64,000 nt of DNA from Mesobaculum littorinae (GCF_004011175.1 NZ_RQXX01000004.1:1-64000); one strand, 5' to 3'. Shown: positions 33,796 through 43,374, numbered from the stretch's first letter. The notes: generated by a model from the sequence alone, not told the origin. A program made the numbers and translations.

Positions 33796-34227
33796 ATGCC
33801 GCCCGCCCACTCCGCCGCCAGACCGATGATCCCGGGGTTTGCCGCCCTGGCCCTGATGATGACTTGGGCAACGGCGCAGGCGGGGGCGATGATGGACTAC
33901 ACGCCCGGCCTACTGAGAGAAGAGCTTTCGGCCGGGCGCAAGGTGCTGCTGATCTTCACCGCACCCGACTGCGAAGACTGCAGGATGCAGCAGACCACTA
34001 TCGACGACTGGCACAGTGGCGACCGGGCGCGTGCTGCGGTGGTGTCGATGGTGACGATCGACTGGAAGATGTCTCAGAAGGACCCGCTGCCCAAGCGGCT
34101 GGGCGTGTCGGGGCCCGGCACGCTGGTGCTGCTTGCGCCGGAGGGTGAGCTGGGGCGCGTATCGCCCGGCGACGGCAAGGCCGCGGTGACGGCGCTTCTG
34201 AAGCAGGCCCTGCCGCCCGAGGGCTAG
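33796..34227 (+). CDS. Exported thioredoxin-like protein with CEDC motif
   Basis: A 143-residue protein with a signal-like hydrophobic stretch (GFAALALMMTWATAQA) and a short thioredoxin fold. The redox motif is CEDC (about residue 60, in APDCEDCRMQQ), unlike CGPC or CGHC, so its redox potential and partner are uncertain. The late segment GVSGPGTLVLLAPEGELGR contains the loop where thioredoxins have the cis-proline, here Gly-Pro-Gly. GAGG lies six bases before the chosen ATG; another in-frame ATG is 15 bases upstream. Genes on either side give no hint of its target. Confidence 0.68.
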   Translation: MPPAHSAARPMIPGFAALALMMTWATAQAGAMMDYTPGLLREELSAGRKVLLIFTAPDCEDCRMQQTTIDDWHSGDRARAAVVSMVTIDWKMSQKDPLPKRLGVSGPGTLVLLAPEGELGRVSPGDGKAAVTALLKQALPPEG

Positions 34228-34251
34228 ATCGCCGTCGCCGCCCTTCGCCGG

Positions 34252-35352
34252 TCAGCCGATCCGGCCGCGCACGCCGCCGGTCTGGCCGCGGTCCAGCAGA
34301 AGGTGATCGAGGATCACGGCTGCCGCCATCGCCTCGGCCACCGGAACCGCGCGGATGCCAACGCAGGGGTCGTGCCGCCCCTTGGTGATGATCTCGGTGG
34401 GCGCGCCGCCCTTGGTGATCGTGGCGCGCGGCTTCAGGATCGACGACGTCGGCTTGACCGCGAAGCGCACCACGATGTCCTGCCCGGTCGAGATACCGCC
34501 AAGGATCCCGCCTGACCGGTTCGATCCGTAGACGGGGCCGTCGGGGCCCATCGAGATTTCGTCGGCATTGTCCTCGCCCGTCAGGGCGGCGGCGTTCATG
34601 CCCTCGCCGATCTCGACCCCCTTGACCGCGTTGATCGACATCATCGCCGCGGCGAGATCGGTGTCGAGCTTGCCGTAGACCGGCGCGCCCAGCCCGACGG
34701 GCACGCCTGAAAGACACAGCTCGACCGCGGCGCCGGCGGAATTGCCGGACTTTCGCAGGTCGTCCAGGTAGCCGGCCCAGACTTCGGCCGCCTGTGCGTC
34801 GGGGGTCCAGAAGGGATTACGTTCGACCTCGTCCCAGTCGAAGCGGTCGCGGTCGATCCGGTGCGGACCGATCTGCACCATGTAGGCGCGCAGGCTCAAC
34901 CCCGGCACCAGCGCGGCCAGCGCCGCACGTGCAACACCCCCCGCCGCGACCCGCGCGGCGGTTTCGCGGGCCGAGGACCGGCCGCCGCCGCGATAATCGC
35001 GGATCCCGTATTTCTGCCAGTAGGTGATGTCCGCATGGCCGGGGCGGAAGGTCTCGGCGATCTCGCCGTAATCCTTGGACCGCTGGTCGGTGTTGCGGAT
35101 CATCAGCTGGATCGGGGTGCCGGTGGTCACCCCCTCGAACACGCCCGACAGGATTTCGACCTCGTCCGCCTCGCGCCGCTGGGTGGTATAGCGGTTCTGC
35201 CCGGGCTTGCGCCGGTCCAGCCACTGCTGCAACTGCGCCGCGTCCAGGGGGATGCCCGGGGGGCAGCCGTCGACCGTGGCCCCCAGCGCAGGGCCGTGGC
35301 TTTCGCCCCAGGTGGTGACGCGGAACAGGTGCCCGTAGGTGTTGATGCTCAT
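34252..35352 (-). CDS. aroC: Chorismate synthase AroC
   Basis: AroC makes chorismate from EPSP in the last shared step of aromatic amino acid synthesis and needs reduced FMN. The 366-residue sequence has all three family signatures: [18 protein letters not shown] near the N-terminus, the [17 protein letters not shown] region at about 125-141, and [15 protein letters not shown] at about 295-310. The ATG giving [11 protein letters not shown] is the standard start; in-frame sequence further upstream is not protein-like. It is convergent with the thioredoxin-like gene and divergent from the thiamine importer. Confidence 0.96.
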   Translation of the reverse strand: MSINTYGHLFRVTTWGESHGPALGATVDGCPPGIPLDAAQLQQWLDRRKPGQNRYTTQRREADEVEILSGVFEGVTTGTPIQLMIRNTDQRSKDYGEIAETFRPGHADITYWQKYGIRDYRGGGRSSARETAARVAAGGVARAALAALVPGLSLRAYMVQIGPHRIDRDRFDWDEVERNPFWTPDAQAAEVWAGYLDDLRKSGNSAGAAVELCLSGVPVGLGAPVYGKLDTDLAAAMMSINAVKGVEIGEGMNAAALTGEDNADEISMGPDGPVYGSNRSGGILGGISTGQDIVVRFAVKPTSSILKPRATITKGGAPTEIITKGRHDPCVGIRAVPVAEAMAAAVILDHLLLDRGQTGGVRGRIG

Positions 35353-35593
35353 CGCCGATCTCCCCTCTGATCCGCGCGGTCTAGCCGTGCTGCCCCGAAC
35401 GCTCAAGTCCGCGGGAACAGGCCGGCATCCGAACGGGCCTTCCGACGAACTCGCCATCCTCCGATCGAGCCTGCCGTTCAAGCCCGCCGGCCAAGCCACA
35501 CAATCCGGCCCGCGACCCGGCCTTATGGCGTCGATCTTAGGGATGCGGATGGTGCCCCTTGCCGTCCGCCCCTCGACGCACTACGTTGATCGG
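35353..35593. other. Intergenic region between aroC and the TPP riboswitch
   Basis: This 241-base stretch between divergent genes has no credible coding sequence. It should hold the aroC promoter and the promoter for the riboswitch transcript. I cannot pick out convincing -35/-10 pairs in this GC-rich sequence. Confidence 0.5.
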
Positions 35594-35683
35594 AACCTCG
35601 GGGTGCCCCTCGAACGGGGGCTGAGACGCCGATGATGGCGGACCCGTCGAACCTGAACCGGTTAGAACCGGCGGAGGGAAGGT
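35594..35683 (+). ncRNA. TPP riboswitch (THI element)
   Basis: The conserved parts are present in order: the P1/P2 5' side ACCTCGGGGTGCCCC, the pyrimidine-sensor CTGAGA at 35621-35626, ACCCGTCGAACCTGA (the pyrophosphate-sensor side with GAACCTGA), the P5 hairpin ACCGGTTAGAACCGG, and the closing GGAGGGAAGGT that pairs with ACCT to form P1. It lies 49 bases before thiB. Binding of thiamine pyrophosphate should lower expression of thiBPQ, most likely by hiding the ribosome binding site, since no terminator hairpin with a U-run follows. Confidence 0.95.
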
Positions 35684-35732
35684 CATGCCGTTTTGCGCCT
35701 GCCCGCTTCTCTCCGATTTATGGGAGAGCCCG

Positions 35733-36728
35733 ATGCGCCGCACCCCACTTGCCATCTTCGCGGCGCTGACAGCCCTGCCTGCCCTGCACGCTGCCGCGCA
35801 GGAAACGCCGGTGCTGACCGTCTATACCTATGACAGCTTCGATACCGAATGGGGCCCCGGCCCGCGGATCGAACCCGCGTTCGAAGAACGATGCGGCTGC
35901 GACCTGCAATTCGTGGGCGCGGGCGACGGGGCGGCCTTGCTGGCGCGGCTCAGGCTGGAAGGGGGCAATACCGATGCCGACGTCGTGCTGGGGCTCGACA
36001 CCGCGCTGACCGCCGCCGCGCGCGACACCGGCCTCTTTGCCCCCCACGGGATCGAGGTGCCGCCGCTCGACCTGCCCGTCGACTGGCAGGACGATACCTT
36101 CGTACCCTTCGACTGGGGTTATTTCGCCTTCGTGCACGCCCGCGATTTCGACCCGCCCGCCAATTTCCGCGACCTCGCCGACAGCGAGGCGCAGGTGGTG
36201 ATCCAGGATCCCCGCTCCTCCACCCCCGGGCTGGGGCTGCTGATGTGGGTCAAGGCGGCCTATGGCGACGCGGCGCCCGAAATCTGGGAGGGGCTGGCCG
36301 ACAACATCGTCACCGTGACAAAGGGCTGGTCCGAGGCCTATGGCCTGTTCCTGGATGGCGAGGCCGACATGGTGCTGTCCTACACCACCTCGCCCGCCTA
36401 CCACGTCGCGGCCGAGGCGGACGACACCAAGACCGCGGCGCCCTTCGACGAAGGCCACTACCTGCAGGTCGAGGTCGCGGCCCGGCTGGCAGGGTCGGAC
36501 CAACCCGAACTGGCGCGGGACTTTCTCGACTTCATGCTGACTGCACCGTTCCAGACGGCGATCCCCGAAACCAACTGGATGTATCCCGCCGTCACCCCGG
36601 AGGCGGGACTGCCCGCCGCCTATGACGGGTTGATCCGCCCCGGGACCGCGCTGCTTCTGTCGCCGGACGAGGCGCGCGCGATCCGCGACACCGCCTTGGA
36701 CGAATGGCTGACCGCCCTCAGCCGCTAG
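35733..36728 (+). CDS. thiB: Thiamine ABC transporter substrate-binding protein ThiB
   Basis: A 331-residue periplasmic protein that binds thiamine and its phosphates. It has a signal peptide (MRRTPLAIFAALTALPALHA, cut after AAAQ), the hallmark opening TVYTYDSF, the segment FVPFDWGYFAFVHA and DPRSSTPGLGLLMW that line the thiamine site, and SYTTSPAYHVA. GGGAGAGC lies just before the chosen ATG. An in-frame ATG at 35685 is preceded by GGAGG within the riboswitch itself, but would put 16 extra residues before the signal peptide. The TPP riboswitch and thiPQ downstream make the assignment firm. Confidence 0.94.
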   Translation: MRRTPLAIFAALTALPALHAAAQETPVLTVYTYDSFDTEWGPGPRIEPAFEERCGCDLQFVGAGDGAALLARLRLEGGNTDADVVLGLDTALTAAARDTGLFAPHGIEVPPLDLPVDWQDDTFVPFDWGYFAFVHARDFDPPANFRDLADSEAQVVIQDPRSSTPGLGLLMWVKAAYGDAAPEIWEGLADNIVTVTKGWSEAYGLFLDGEADMVLSYTTSPAYHVAAEADDTKTAAPFDEGHYLQVEVAARLAGSDQPELARDFLDFMLTAPFQTAIPETNWMYPAVTPEAGLPAAYDGLIRPGTALLLSPDEARAIRDTALDEWLTALSR

Positions 36729-38272
36729 GCGCGGCGGGCGCCGCGGGGCTGATCGCGGCGGCGGTGGTACTGGCGCTGACGCTGGGCACCGCGCTGCTGA
36801 CCCTGTCGCGGGCCCAGGGCGTGGCGCGACTGGGCGCTGCGGACTGGGCCGCGATCCGGTTCACGCTGGGACAGGCGGCGATATCGGCGGGGCTGTCGGT
36901 GGCGTTGGCGATCCCGGTCGCCCGGGCGCTGGCGCGGCGCCGCTTTGCCGGGCGCGCGGCGCTGGTGACGCTTCTGGGCGCGCCGTTCATCCTGCCGGTG
37001 ATCGTCGCGGTGCTGGGCCTGCTGACCGTCTTCGGGCGCAATGGCTGGGCCAGTGCCGCGCTGGACCTGGCGGGTCTGCCGCCGCTCGACATCTACGGCG
37101 GGCATGGCGTGATCCTGGCGCACGTCTTCCTGAACCTGCCGCTGGCCACCCGGCTGATCCTTCAGGGCTGGCTGGCGGTGCCGTCCGAACGCTTTCGCCT
37201 TGCCGCCGACCTGGGCTTCGGCCCGCCCCAGATCAGGCGCCATATTGAATGGCCGATGCTGCGCGAGGTCTGCCCCGGCACGCTGATCGTGATCTTCCTG
37301 GTCTGCACGACCTCCTTCGCGGTGGCCCTGACACTGGGCGGCGGCCCCCGCGCCACCACGGTCGAGCTGGCCATATACCAGGCCTTCCGGTTCGAGTTCG
37401 ACCTCGGCAAGGCTGCCCTTCTGGCGCTGGTGCAACTCGCGCTGTCGGGCGTAGCGGCGCTGCTGGCGCTAGGGCTCGCGGTGCCGCAGGCGGCGGCGGG
37501 CGGGCTGGACCGGGCCGTCGAACGCTGGGACGCGCAGGGACCTTGGCACCGCGGCGGCGATGCCGCGCTGATCGCGCTGGCGGCGGCCTTCCTCGTCCTG
37601 CCTCTTCTGGCGATCTTCCTCGACGGCGTGCCGGGTCTGGCCCGGATGCCCGCCAGCATATGGGGCGCCGCGCTGCGCTCGCTCGCCGTGGCGCTGGCGT
37701 CGGGTGCTCTGACCCTCGCTCTGGCCCTGCCGATGGCGCTGGCCGCCGCACGGCCCCGCCCCGGCGCGCGGATGGTCGAGGCGGCGGGGTATCTGAGCGT
37801 CGCGGTCTCGCCCCTCGTCATCGGGGTCGGCCTGTTCCTGCTGGTTCGCCCGATCGCCAATCCCACGGCCCTCGCCCTGCCGGTGACGGCGCTGGTCAAT
37901 GCCGCGATGAGCCTTCCCTTTGCCCTGCGCGCCCTGATCCCCGCGGCCCGCGCGACCGAGGCCATCTATGGCCCGCTGGCCGATCAACTGGGTCTGCAGG
38001 GGCGCGCGCGACTGCGGCGGCTGATCCTGCCGCGCCTGCGTCGGCCCATGGGCTTTGCGATGGCGCTGGCGGCGGCGCTCAGCATGGGGGACCTCGGGGT
38101 GATCGCGCTTTTCACCGATCCCTCGGCCGGGACCCTGCCCTTTGCGCTCTACGGCCTGATGGGCGCCTACCGGATGGACGCGGCCGCAGGCGCCGCGCTG
38201 ATTCTTCTGGCCAGCAGCCTCGCGCTGTTCTGGCTGTTCGACCGCGGAGGACGGCTTGATGCTGACACTTGA
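36704..38272 (+). CDS. thiP: Thiamine ABC transporter permease ThiP
   Basis: A 522-residue permease with two fused six-helix halves, each with an EAA-type loop (RLAADLGFGPPQIRRHIEWP near 165-185 and the RARLRRLILPRLRRP segment near 435-450). This doubled architecture is typical of ThiP and of the related iron permease FbpB; the riboswitch and ThiB neighbour settle it as ThiP. The start overlaps the end of thiB by 25 bases and the end overlaps thiQ by 14, so the three genes are translationally linked. Confidence 0.93.
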   Translation: MADRPQPLGAAGAAGLIAAAVVLALTLGTALLTLSRAQGVARLGAADWAAIRFTLGQAAISAGLSVALAIPVARALARRRFAGRAALVTLLGAPFILPVIVAVLGLLTVFGRNGWASAALDLAGLPPLDIYGGHGVILAHVFLNLPLATRLILQGWLAVPSERFRLAADLGFGPPQIRRHIEWPMLREVCPGTLIVIFLVCTTSFAVALTLGGGPRATTVELAIYQAFRFEFDLGKAALLALVQLALSGVAALLALGLAVPQAAAGGLDRAVERWDAQGPWHRGGDAALIALAAAFLVLPLLAIFLDGVPGLARMPASIWGAALRSLAVALASGALTLALALPMALAAARPRPGARMVEAAGYLSVAVSPLVIGVGLFLLVRPIANPTALALPVTALVNAAMSLPFALRALIPAARATEAIYGPLADQLGLQGRARLRRLILPRLRRPMGFAMALAAALSMGDLGVIALFTDPSAGTLPFALYGLMGAYRMDAAAGAALILLASSLALFWLFDRGGRLDADT

Positions 38273-38954
38273 GGGGGTCGAGATCCGGCGCCCGGGCTTT
38301 GCCCTTGCCGCCGACCTTGCGATCGAAAACGGCGCGCGGGTGTCGGTCCTGGGCCCCTCGGGCGCGGGCAAGTCCACGTTGCTGTCGGCGATCGCCGGGT
38401 TCCTCCTGCCGGATGCCGGCCGCGTCGCCTTTGACGGGCGGGATCTTGCGCCGCTGCCCCCGGGCCGGCGGCCCGTGTCGATGATCTTTCAGGACGGCAA
38501 CCTGTTTCCGCATCTCACCGCCTTCGAAAATGCCGCGCTGGGGCTGCGCCTTTCGGGCCGCCTGACGCGGGAGGAACGAGACCGGGTTGCCCGCAGCCTC
38601 GACCGCGTAGGACTGGAGGGGCTGGGCGACCGCAAGCCCGGCGCGCTCTCCGGCGGGCAACAGGGGCGCGTGGCCCTGGCGCGGATCCTGCTGCGGGCGC
38701 AGCCGGTGATGCTGCTCGACGAACCCTTCGCGGCGCTCGGCCCGGCCTTGAAACGACGGATGCTGGCGCTGGTCGACGAGGTCGCGACCGAGATCGGTGC
38801 GACGGTCCTCATGGTCAGCCATGATCCGCAGGATGCCCGCCGGTTGGGCGGCCAAACGGTCTTCGTGGCCGGCGGACGCGCCCACGCGCCCGCCCCGACC
38901 GCGCATCTGCTGGACCAGCCGCCCCCTGCCTTGCGGACCTATTTGGAGGGCTGA
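38259..38954 (+). CDS. thiQ: Thiamine ABC transporter ATP-binding protein ThiQ
   Basis: A 231-residue ABC ATPase. Walker A GPSGAGKSTLL is at about 33-43, the signature reads LSGGQQGRVALAR (with Gly-Arg where most have Arg-Gln), Walker B is VMLLDEPFAALGP, and the switch His is in VSHDP. ThiQ proteins lack a regulatory C-terminal domain, in agreement with the short length. The ATG after GGAGGACGGCTTG is preferred over the TTG one codon earlier. It completes the thiBPQ importer. Confidence 0.93.
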   Translation: MLTLEGVEIRRPGFALAADLAIENGARVSVLGPSGAGKSTLLSAIAGFLLPDAGRVAFDGRDLAPLPPGRRPVSMIFQDGNLFPHLTAFENAALGLRLSGRLTREERDRVARSLDRVGLEGLGDRKPGALSGGQQGRVALARILLRAQPVMLLDEPFAALGPALKRRMLALVDEVATEIGATVLMVSHDPQDARRLGGQTVFVAGGRAHAPAPTAHLLDQPPPALRTYLEG

Positions 38955-39164
38955 GCCCGCCCGCACCCCGGCTATCCGCGACCCGGCCCGCAAGCGCGGC
39001 GCCTGCGGCACAGCCGCCGTGGCGCCGGGTGCCGTCGAGGGGCGCGGAACGCGCGCGAATTCTCCGCCGCGACCCGCCCCGCCCGGGTGGCAGAGACCCA
39101 CCACATCCCTCCTGCGCCGGACCGAGACCGGACCGCGGCGGCCGGGCCCCGCGCCGCCCGAACG

Positions 39165-39194
39165 AAAAAAGGCGCGCCCCCTGGGGGACGCGCC
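39165..39194 (-). terminator. Intrinsic terminator of the petABC operon
   Basis: On the minus strand, GGCGCGTCCCCC pairs with GGGGGCGCGCC and is followed by TTTTTT, 33 bases after the petC stop. The rest of the 272-base gap between thiQ and petC contains no credible gene. Confidence 0.85.
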
Positions 39195-39226
39195 TGTGAT
39201 CGGTGTCGGCCGTGGCCGGGACGGCC

Positions 39227-40039
39227 TCAGCTTTCGCGGTGTTCGGCCGCGTGACGATGCTTGATCGGTTTCCAGATCCGCTTGTTCGTCAGGTAGAGAA
39301 GCACGGCCAGGACGCTTAGCATCAGCACGCCGGCAAAGCCCGCGCGCTTGCGCGCCATCATCTTGGGCTCGGCCGCCCACATCAGGAAGGCCGAGACATC
39401 CTTGGACATGGATTCGACACTGTTGTCGTGGCCGTCGGCGAACTCGACCTGCCCATCGGTCAGCGGCGGCGGCATCGCGATCCAGCCCGAATCAAAGGCG
39501 TGGTTCTCGTAAAGCACGGTGCCCGCCTGTTCCCGCGTCTCGCCGGTATAGCCGGTGAGGATCGAGTAGGTGTGCTCGGGCCCGCCGATGCCCTTGAAGA
39601 ACTGGTTGATCCCAAGACCGTAGGGCCCGTGGAACCCCGCCCGCGACTTCGCCATCAGGCTGAGGTCGGGGGCGTTCGACAGCGAGCTTTCCCCGAAGTG
39701 GTCGGTCGGAATCGCGGTGCGGTAGTCGTCCAGCTCGGGGTCGAAAACCTCGTACTGGGCGGCATAGGCGCGGACCATGTCGTCGGTCCAGCCGATCCCG
39801 TGCTCGTCCGACAGGGTCCGGTAAGGCACGTAGCGCAGACCGTGACAGGCCGAACAAACCTCGGTGTAGATCTGCAGCCCGCGCTGCAGCTGGTGTTGAT
39901 CGTAGACCCCGAACGGGCCTTCGAACGAGAAGTCGACATCGACCGTGTGCGATTCCTCTCCGGCGGCCGAGGCGGCGCCGGCGATCCCGCCGGCAGCGCC
40001 AAGACCGAGAAGGGCGGCGGTTGCGAACTGTTTCAGCAT
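39227..40039 (-). CDS. petC: Cytochrome c1, ubiquinol-cytochrome c reductase
   Basis: A 270-residue subunit of the cytochrome bc1 complex that takes electrons from the Rieske protein and passes them to cytochrome c in the periplasm. It has a signal peptide ([18 protein letters not shown]), the haem motif CSACH at about residues 56-60, the axial-ligand Met in the region WIAMPPPL, and a C-terminal membrane anchor ([17 protein letters not shown]) followed by a basic tail. It is the third gene of petABC and ends at a strong terminator. The start is 17 bases after the petB stop. Confidence 0.95.
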   Translation of the reverse strand: MLKQFATAALLGLGAAGGIAGAASAAGEESHTVDVDFSFEGPFGVYDQHQLQRGLQIYTEVCSACHGLRYVPYRTLSDEHGIGWTDDMVRAYAAQYEVFDPELDDYRTAIPTDHFGESSLSNAPDLSLMAKSRAGFHGPYGLGINQFFKGIGGPEHTYSILTGYTGETREQAGTVLYENHAFDSGWIAMPPPLTDGQVEFADGHDNSVESMSKDVSAFLMWAAEPKMMARKRAGFAGVLMLSVLAVLLYLTNKRIWKPIKHRHAAEHRES

Positions 40040-40056
40040 TGCTGGCTGTCCCCTTC

Positions 40057-41400
40057 TCACTCGGCCGGCTTCACGAGGGTCTGCGTGCCCCCGGTGTGCG
40101 GCGCGTAGTGCGCATTGAAATCGTCTTCGATGGTTGCCGGCGCAGCCACGGGCCGTTCCAGCACGCCCAGAAGCGGCAGGATCACCAGGAAGTAGGCGAA
40201 CCAGTAGGCCGCGGCGACCAGCGAGATCGAGGCATAGGGTTCCTCGGCCGGCATCGCCCCGCACCACATCAGGAGCATGAAGTCGACGATGAGCAGCGCG
40301 AAGAACCAGCGGAACAGCGGCCGGTAGCGGCCCGAGCGGACCCGCGACGTGTCGAGCCACGGCACCAGCGCCATCACCGCGATCGCGCCGAACATCGCCA
40401 GCACGCCGAAGAACTTGGCGTCGATGATCCCGCCGGTGATCCAGCTTGCGCCCATCACCACCCAGACGTCGCCGGTGAAGGCCCGCAGGATCGCGTAGAA
40501 GGGCAGGAAGTACCACTCCGGCACGATGTGCGCCGGCGTCGCCAGGGGGTTCGCCTCGATATAGTTGTCGGGGTGGCCCAGGTAGTTCGGCATGAAGCCC
40601 ACGACCGCGAAGAACACGGCCAGGATCACGACCAGCGCGAACAGGTCCTTGATCACGAAGTAGGGCCAGAACGGCAGTGTGTCGCGCTTGGCGATGTCCT
40701 TGCTGTCGCGGCGCACCTCGACCCCGGTGGGGTTGTTGTTGCCGGTGGTGTGGAAGGCCCAGATGTGCACCAGCGTCAGCCCGGCCAGGACCATCGGCAT
40801 CAGGTAGTGCAGCGAGAAGAAGCGCGTCAGCGTGTAGTTGTCGACGGCGGGTCCGCCCAGCAGCCAGGTCTGCAGCGTCTCGCCCACGAAGGGGATCGCG
40901 CCGAAGAGGCCGGTGATCACGGTGGCGCCCCAGAACGACATCTGCCCCCAGGGAAGGACGTAGCCCATGAAGGCCGTGCCCATCATCAGAAGGTACATCA
41001 GGATGCCGATGATCCACGTCACCTCGCGCGGTTCCTTGTAGGAACCGTAGTAGAGGCCGCGGAAGATGTGCATGTACACGGCGACGAAGAACAGCGACGC
41101 GCCGTTGGCGTGCATGTAGCGCAGCATGAAGCCGCCGTTCACGTCACGCATGATGTGCTCGACGCTGGCGAAGGCCAGGTCGGTGTCGGGCGAATAGTGC
41201 ATCACCAGCACGACGCCGGTGCCGATCTGCAGTGCCAGGCAGAAGGCCAGAACGATGCCCCAGATCCACATCCAGTTCAGGTTCTTCGGGGTGGGGATCA
41301 TGATCGTGTCGTACACGAGCCCCAGGACCGGCAGGCGGCGATGCAGCCAGCGCTCGCCCCCGGTCTTCGGTTCGTAATGGTCGTGCGGAATGCCAGCCAT
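40057..41400 (-). CDS. petB: Cytochrome b, ubiquinol-cytochrome c reductase
   Basis: A 447-residue integral membrane subunit carrying haems bL and bH and both quinone sites. Eight or so transmembrane helices can be traced. The Qo-site motif [14 protein letters not shown] is intact, as are the haem-binding histidine segments [12 protein letters not shown] and [22 protein letters not shown]. It is full-length for the rhodobacterial form. The ATG giving [11 protein letters not shown] has GGAGAGAG directly upstream; in-frame sequence further upstream belongs to petA read in another frame. It is the second gene of petABC. Confidence 0.96.
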   Translation of the reverse strand: MAGIPHDHYEPKTGGERWLHRRLPVLGLVYDTIMIPTPKNLNWMWIWGIVLAFCLALQIGTGVVLVMHYSPDTDLAFASVEHIMRDVNGGFMLRYMHANGASLFFVAVYMHIFRGLYYGSYKEPREVTWIIGILMYLLMMGTAFMGYVLPWGQMSFWGATVITGLFGAIPFVGETLQTWLLGGPAVDNYTLTRFFSLHYLMPMVLAGLTLVHIWAFHTTGNNNPTGVEVRRDSKDIAKRDTLPFWPYFVIKDLFALVVILAVFFAVVGFMPNYLGHPDNYIEANPLATPAHIVPEWYFLPFYAILRAFTGDVWVVMGASWITGGIIDAKFFGVLAMFGAIAVMALVPWLDTSRVRSGRYRPLFRWFFALLIVDFMLLMWCGAMPAEEPYASISLVAAAYWFAYFLVILPLLGVLERPVAAPATIEDDFNAHYAPHTGGTQTLVKPAE

Positions 41401-41410
41401 CTCTCTCTCC

Positions 41411-41998
41411 TTATCCCAGCACGATCGTGGATTCGTCGGCAAAGGCGGCGACCGGAACCGGCAGGTTCTCGGGCGCGGGGCCGCGACGGATGCGGCCGGC
41501 CGAATCGTAGTGCGAGCCGTGGCAGGGGCAGAACCACCCGCCGAAATCGCCGGCCTCGCCCAGCGGCACGCAGCCAAGGTGCGTGCAGACGCCCATCATC
41601 ACCAGCCACTCTTCCGAGCCCTCGGCGCCCTCTTCGACCCCTGCAGGGGGAAGGGCGCGGTTCTGGTCGGTGGCGGGGGCGGTATCGTCGATGTTCGCGT
41701 TACGCGCGATCGGGTCGGGCAGCGTCGCCACGTCGACCTCTTTCGCCTGCGCGATCTCATCCTCGGTACGGCGACGGATGAAAACCGGCTTGCCCAGCCA
41801 CTTCACGGTCAGCTGCGTACCGGGTTCGATGCCGGAGATGTCGACGCGGATCGAGCTCAGCGCCTGCACGTCCTCGGACGGGTTCATCTGGTTCACCAGC
41901 GGCCAGACCGCCGCCCCTGCAACCACGGTGCCCGCCCCGGCGGTGGCGTAGTACAGGAAATCCCGGCGTGTGCCATGATGGTCTTCTGCGTGGGACAC
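41411..41998 (-). CDS. petA: Rieske iron-sulfur protein, ubiquinol-cytochrome c reductase
   Basis: A 195-residue membrane-anchored subunit with a 2Fe-2S cluster that accepts the first electron from quinol. A twin-arginine motif ([15 protein letters not shown]) and single transmembrane anchor open the protein. The cluster box 1 is CTHLGC (about 137-142) and box 2 is CPCHGSHYD (about 157-165). The GTG start giving MSHAEDHHG is chosen because GGAGAGGCTCC precedes it; the longer in-frame reading is not conserved in type. First gene of petABC; its promoter should lie in the 359-base gap upstream. Confidence 0.94.
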   Translation of the reverse strand: MSHAEDHHGTRRDFLYYATAGAGTVVAGAAVWPLVNQMNPSEDVQALSSIRVDISGIEPGTQLTVKWLGKPVFIRRRTEDEIAQAKEVDVATLPDPIARNANIDDTAPATDQNRALPPAGVEEGAEGSEEWLVMMGVCTHLGCVPLGEAGDFGGWFCPCHGSHYDSAGRIRRGPAPENLPVPVAAFADESTIVLG

Positions 41999-42357
41999 GG
42001 AGCCTCTCCAACGTTTCCGACCCGGGGCGCGCCGGGCCAATCACATGCGAAGGCGGCGGCGGAACCGCCGCAGTCGCCTGTCGCGTTGTCTATAATCCTC
42101 ATCCCGGCCCGTCCAGCGGACAAAGGCGCGCATCTTCACCACAGCCGCCGGGGCACCCCGCCTTCGCGCCGACCTGTCGCAAAAGGGTAACGTTTGCGAG
42201 AGTTGAGGCAGGGCCCATAGCCCCGTCCCGGGACGCGTCCCGCCGTTTCGCGCGTCGCACGGCCCCGGGACGCGGCACAGGCCACGCCGTCCACGCCGGT
42301 CGGCGTCAAAACAAAGCGATTCTCTTGGGTATCAGCACGGGCGCCGCGCGCCCCGGT
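41999..42357. promoter_or_regulatory. Intergenic region upstream of petABC
   Basis: This 359-base gap lies between the petA start and the stop of a GST gene on the same strand. It holds no credible gene. A possible minus-strand -10 element TATAGA is at 42089-42094, but no clear -35 accompanies it. The sequence CCCGGGACGCG occurs twice (42227-42237 and 42264-42274), 37 bases apart, the first within the palindrome GTCCCGGGAC. Whether this binds a regulator is unknown. Confidence 0.35.
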
Positions 42358-42966
42358 TCACCCGGGTGCGGTGGCGACCATCGCGGGCCAGTCCACCGCC
42401 CGGGCATACCACGCGGCAAGTGCCGGGCGCGCCGATCGCCAGCCATGATCCGCATGGCGAAAATCGAGGTATCCCAGCGCGGCGGCCACGGCCAGATGCC
42501 CGATGTCACGCCGGTTCGCGGCCAGATGGGCCATCCAGCGCTCCTCGATCGCATCGAGCGCGCGGTCGATCTTGTCCCACTGCCCCGCCATATAGTCCGC
42601 CGACTGCGCTTCGGGCGCGCGGTCCCTCGCCTCGTAGACCAGAAGGAGCGCCGCCTCCATGATCCCGTCGGCCATGGCCTCAAGCGTCAGCGTCTCCCAG
42701 ATCCGGGCCTCGGGATAAAGCCGCCCGCCCGCACGGGCATCGAGATAGCGGCAGATCACCCGGCTGTCGTAAAGCGCCGGGCCGTCCGGGCGGACCAGCG
42801 TGGGGATCTTCCCCAGCGGGTTCGCCCCTGCGACCGGATCGGCGGGACCGATGGGCTGGGGGCGGGCCGCGATCGGGTCGACCTGATCCAATTGCCCGGT
42901 CTCGTGCAAAACCAGCATCACCTTGCGGACGAAGGGCGAGGCGGGCGCATGATAAAGCTGCATCAT
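42358..42966 (-). CDS. Glutathione S-transferase family protein
   Basis: A 202-residue GST-fold protein. The N-terminal thioredoxin-like domain has LYHAPASPFVRKVMLVLHETG with Ser at the catalytic position, the cis-Pro segment GKIPTLV and the glutathione gamma-glutamyl contact DSRVICRYLD. The C-terminal helical domain includes the conserved N-capping region AVAAALGYLDFR. Substrate is not predictable. Two adjacent ATGs are possible starts. The gene is 54 bases downstream of a small gene on the same strand. Confidence 0.88.
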   Translation of the reverse strand: MMQLYHAPASPFVRKVMLVLHETGQLDQVDPIAARPQPIGPADPVAGANPLGKIPTLVRPDGPALYDSRVICRYLDARAGGRLYPEARIWETLTLEAMADGIMEAALLLVYEARDRAPEAQSADYMAGQWDKIDRALDAIEERWMAHLAANRRDIGHLAVAAALGYLDFRHADHGWRSARPALAAWYARAVDWPAMVATAPG

Positions 42967-43020
42967 CAGGGGGCTCCGGCGAGTTATGGGAATGGGGACG
43001 ACTGCCCGCGACCAGCGGGG

Positions 43021-43374
43021 TCAGGACGCGGCTGCGTCGGCCTTTTCCATCTTGTCGGCCACGCCGTCTGCCCACTCACGCCCGGGATCGCCGCCCCACA
43101 GCAGCCAGGCGATGTAGCCGGCCGAGGGATCATCGTCGTCGCCGAAATTGCCGGCCCGCTTGTCGACTTCGTGGCGGGCGAAGTAATTCACCATCCGCTC
43201 GACCGTATCGGGCGACACGGTTTTGCGGTTCTTCAGATCGCGAGCCCGGGCGACGCCCACGTCGGTGCCGCCGCGCCCGAACTTGCGGCGCAGCTCCAGC
43301 CCCTTTTCGGCCGCGTCCGCCGCCGCGGCGGGCGGCGTGAAATCGATGTCGTCGTATTTCTTCGGAACGGACAT
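43021..43374 (-). CDS. Small conserved hypothetical protein with phage-protein-like motif
   Basis: A 117-residue, soluble, charged protein of unknown function. The C-terminal half contains SPDTVERMVNYFARHEVDK (53-72) followed by an acidic stretch and PSAGYIAWLLWGGDPGREWA (83-102). From memory, a closely similar pattern (RM..YFARHEVDK ... PS.G.IAW.LWGGD) occurs in proteins of tailed-phage head and plasmid origin; this was not searched. No other phage gene is nearby, so it may be a domesticated fragment or a general bacterial domain. The ATG is preceded by GGGAGG with 10-base spacing. Confidence 0.7.
   Translation of the reverse strand: MSVPKKYDDIDFTPPAAAADAAEKGLELRRKFGRGGTDVGVARARDLKNRKTVSPDTVERMVNYFARHEVDKRAGNFGDDDDPSAGYIAWLLWGGDPGREWADGVADKMEKADAAAS

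Noticed and set aside
39227-41017. A single 596-codon frame that includes cytochrome c1
   Set aside because: Only the last 270 codons encode protein (PetC); the upstream part is an out-of-frame reading of petB, so this is not a fusion of b and c1.
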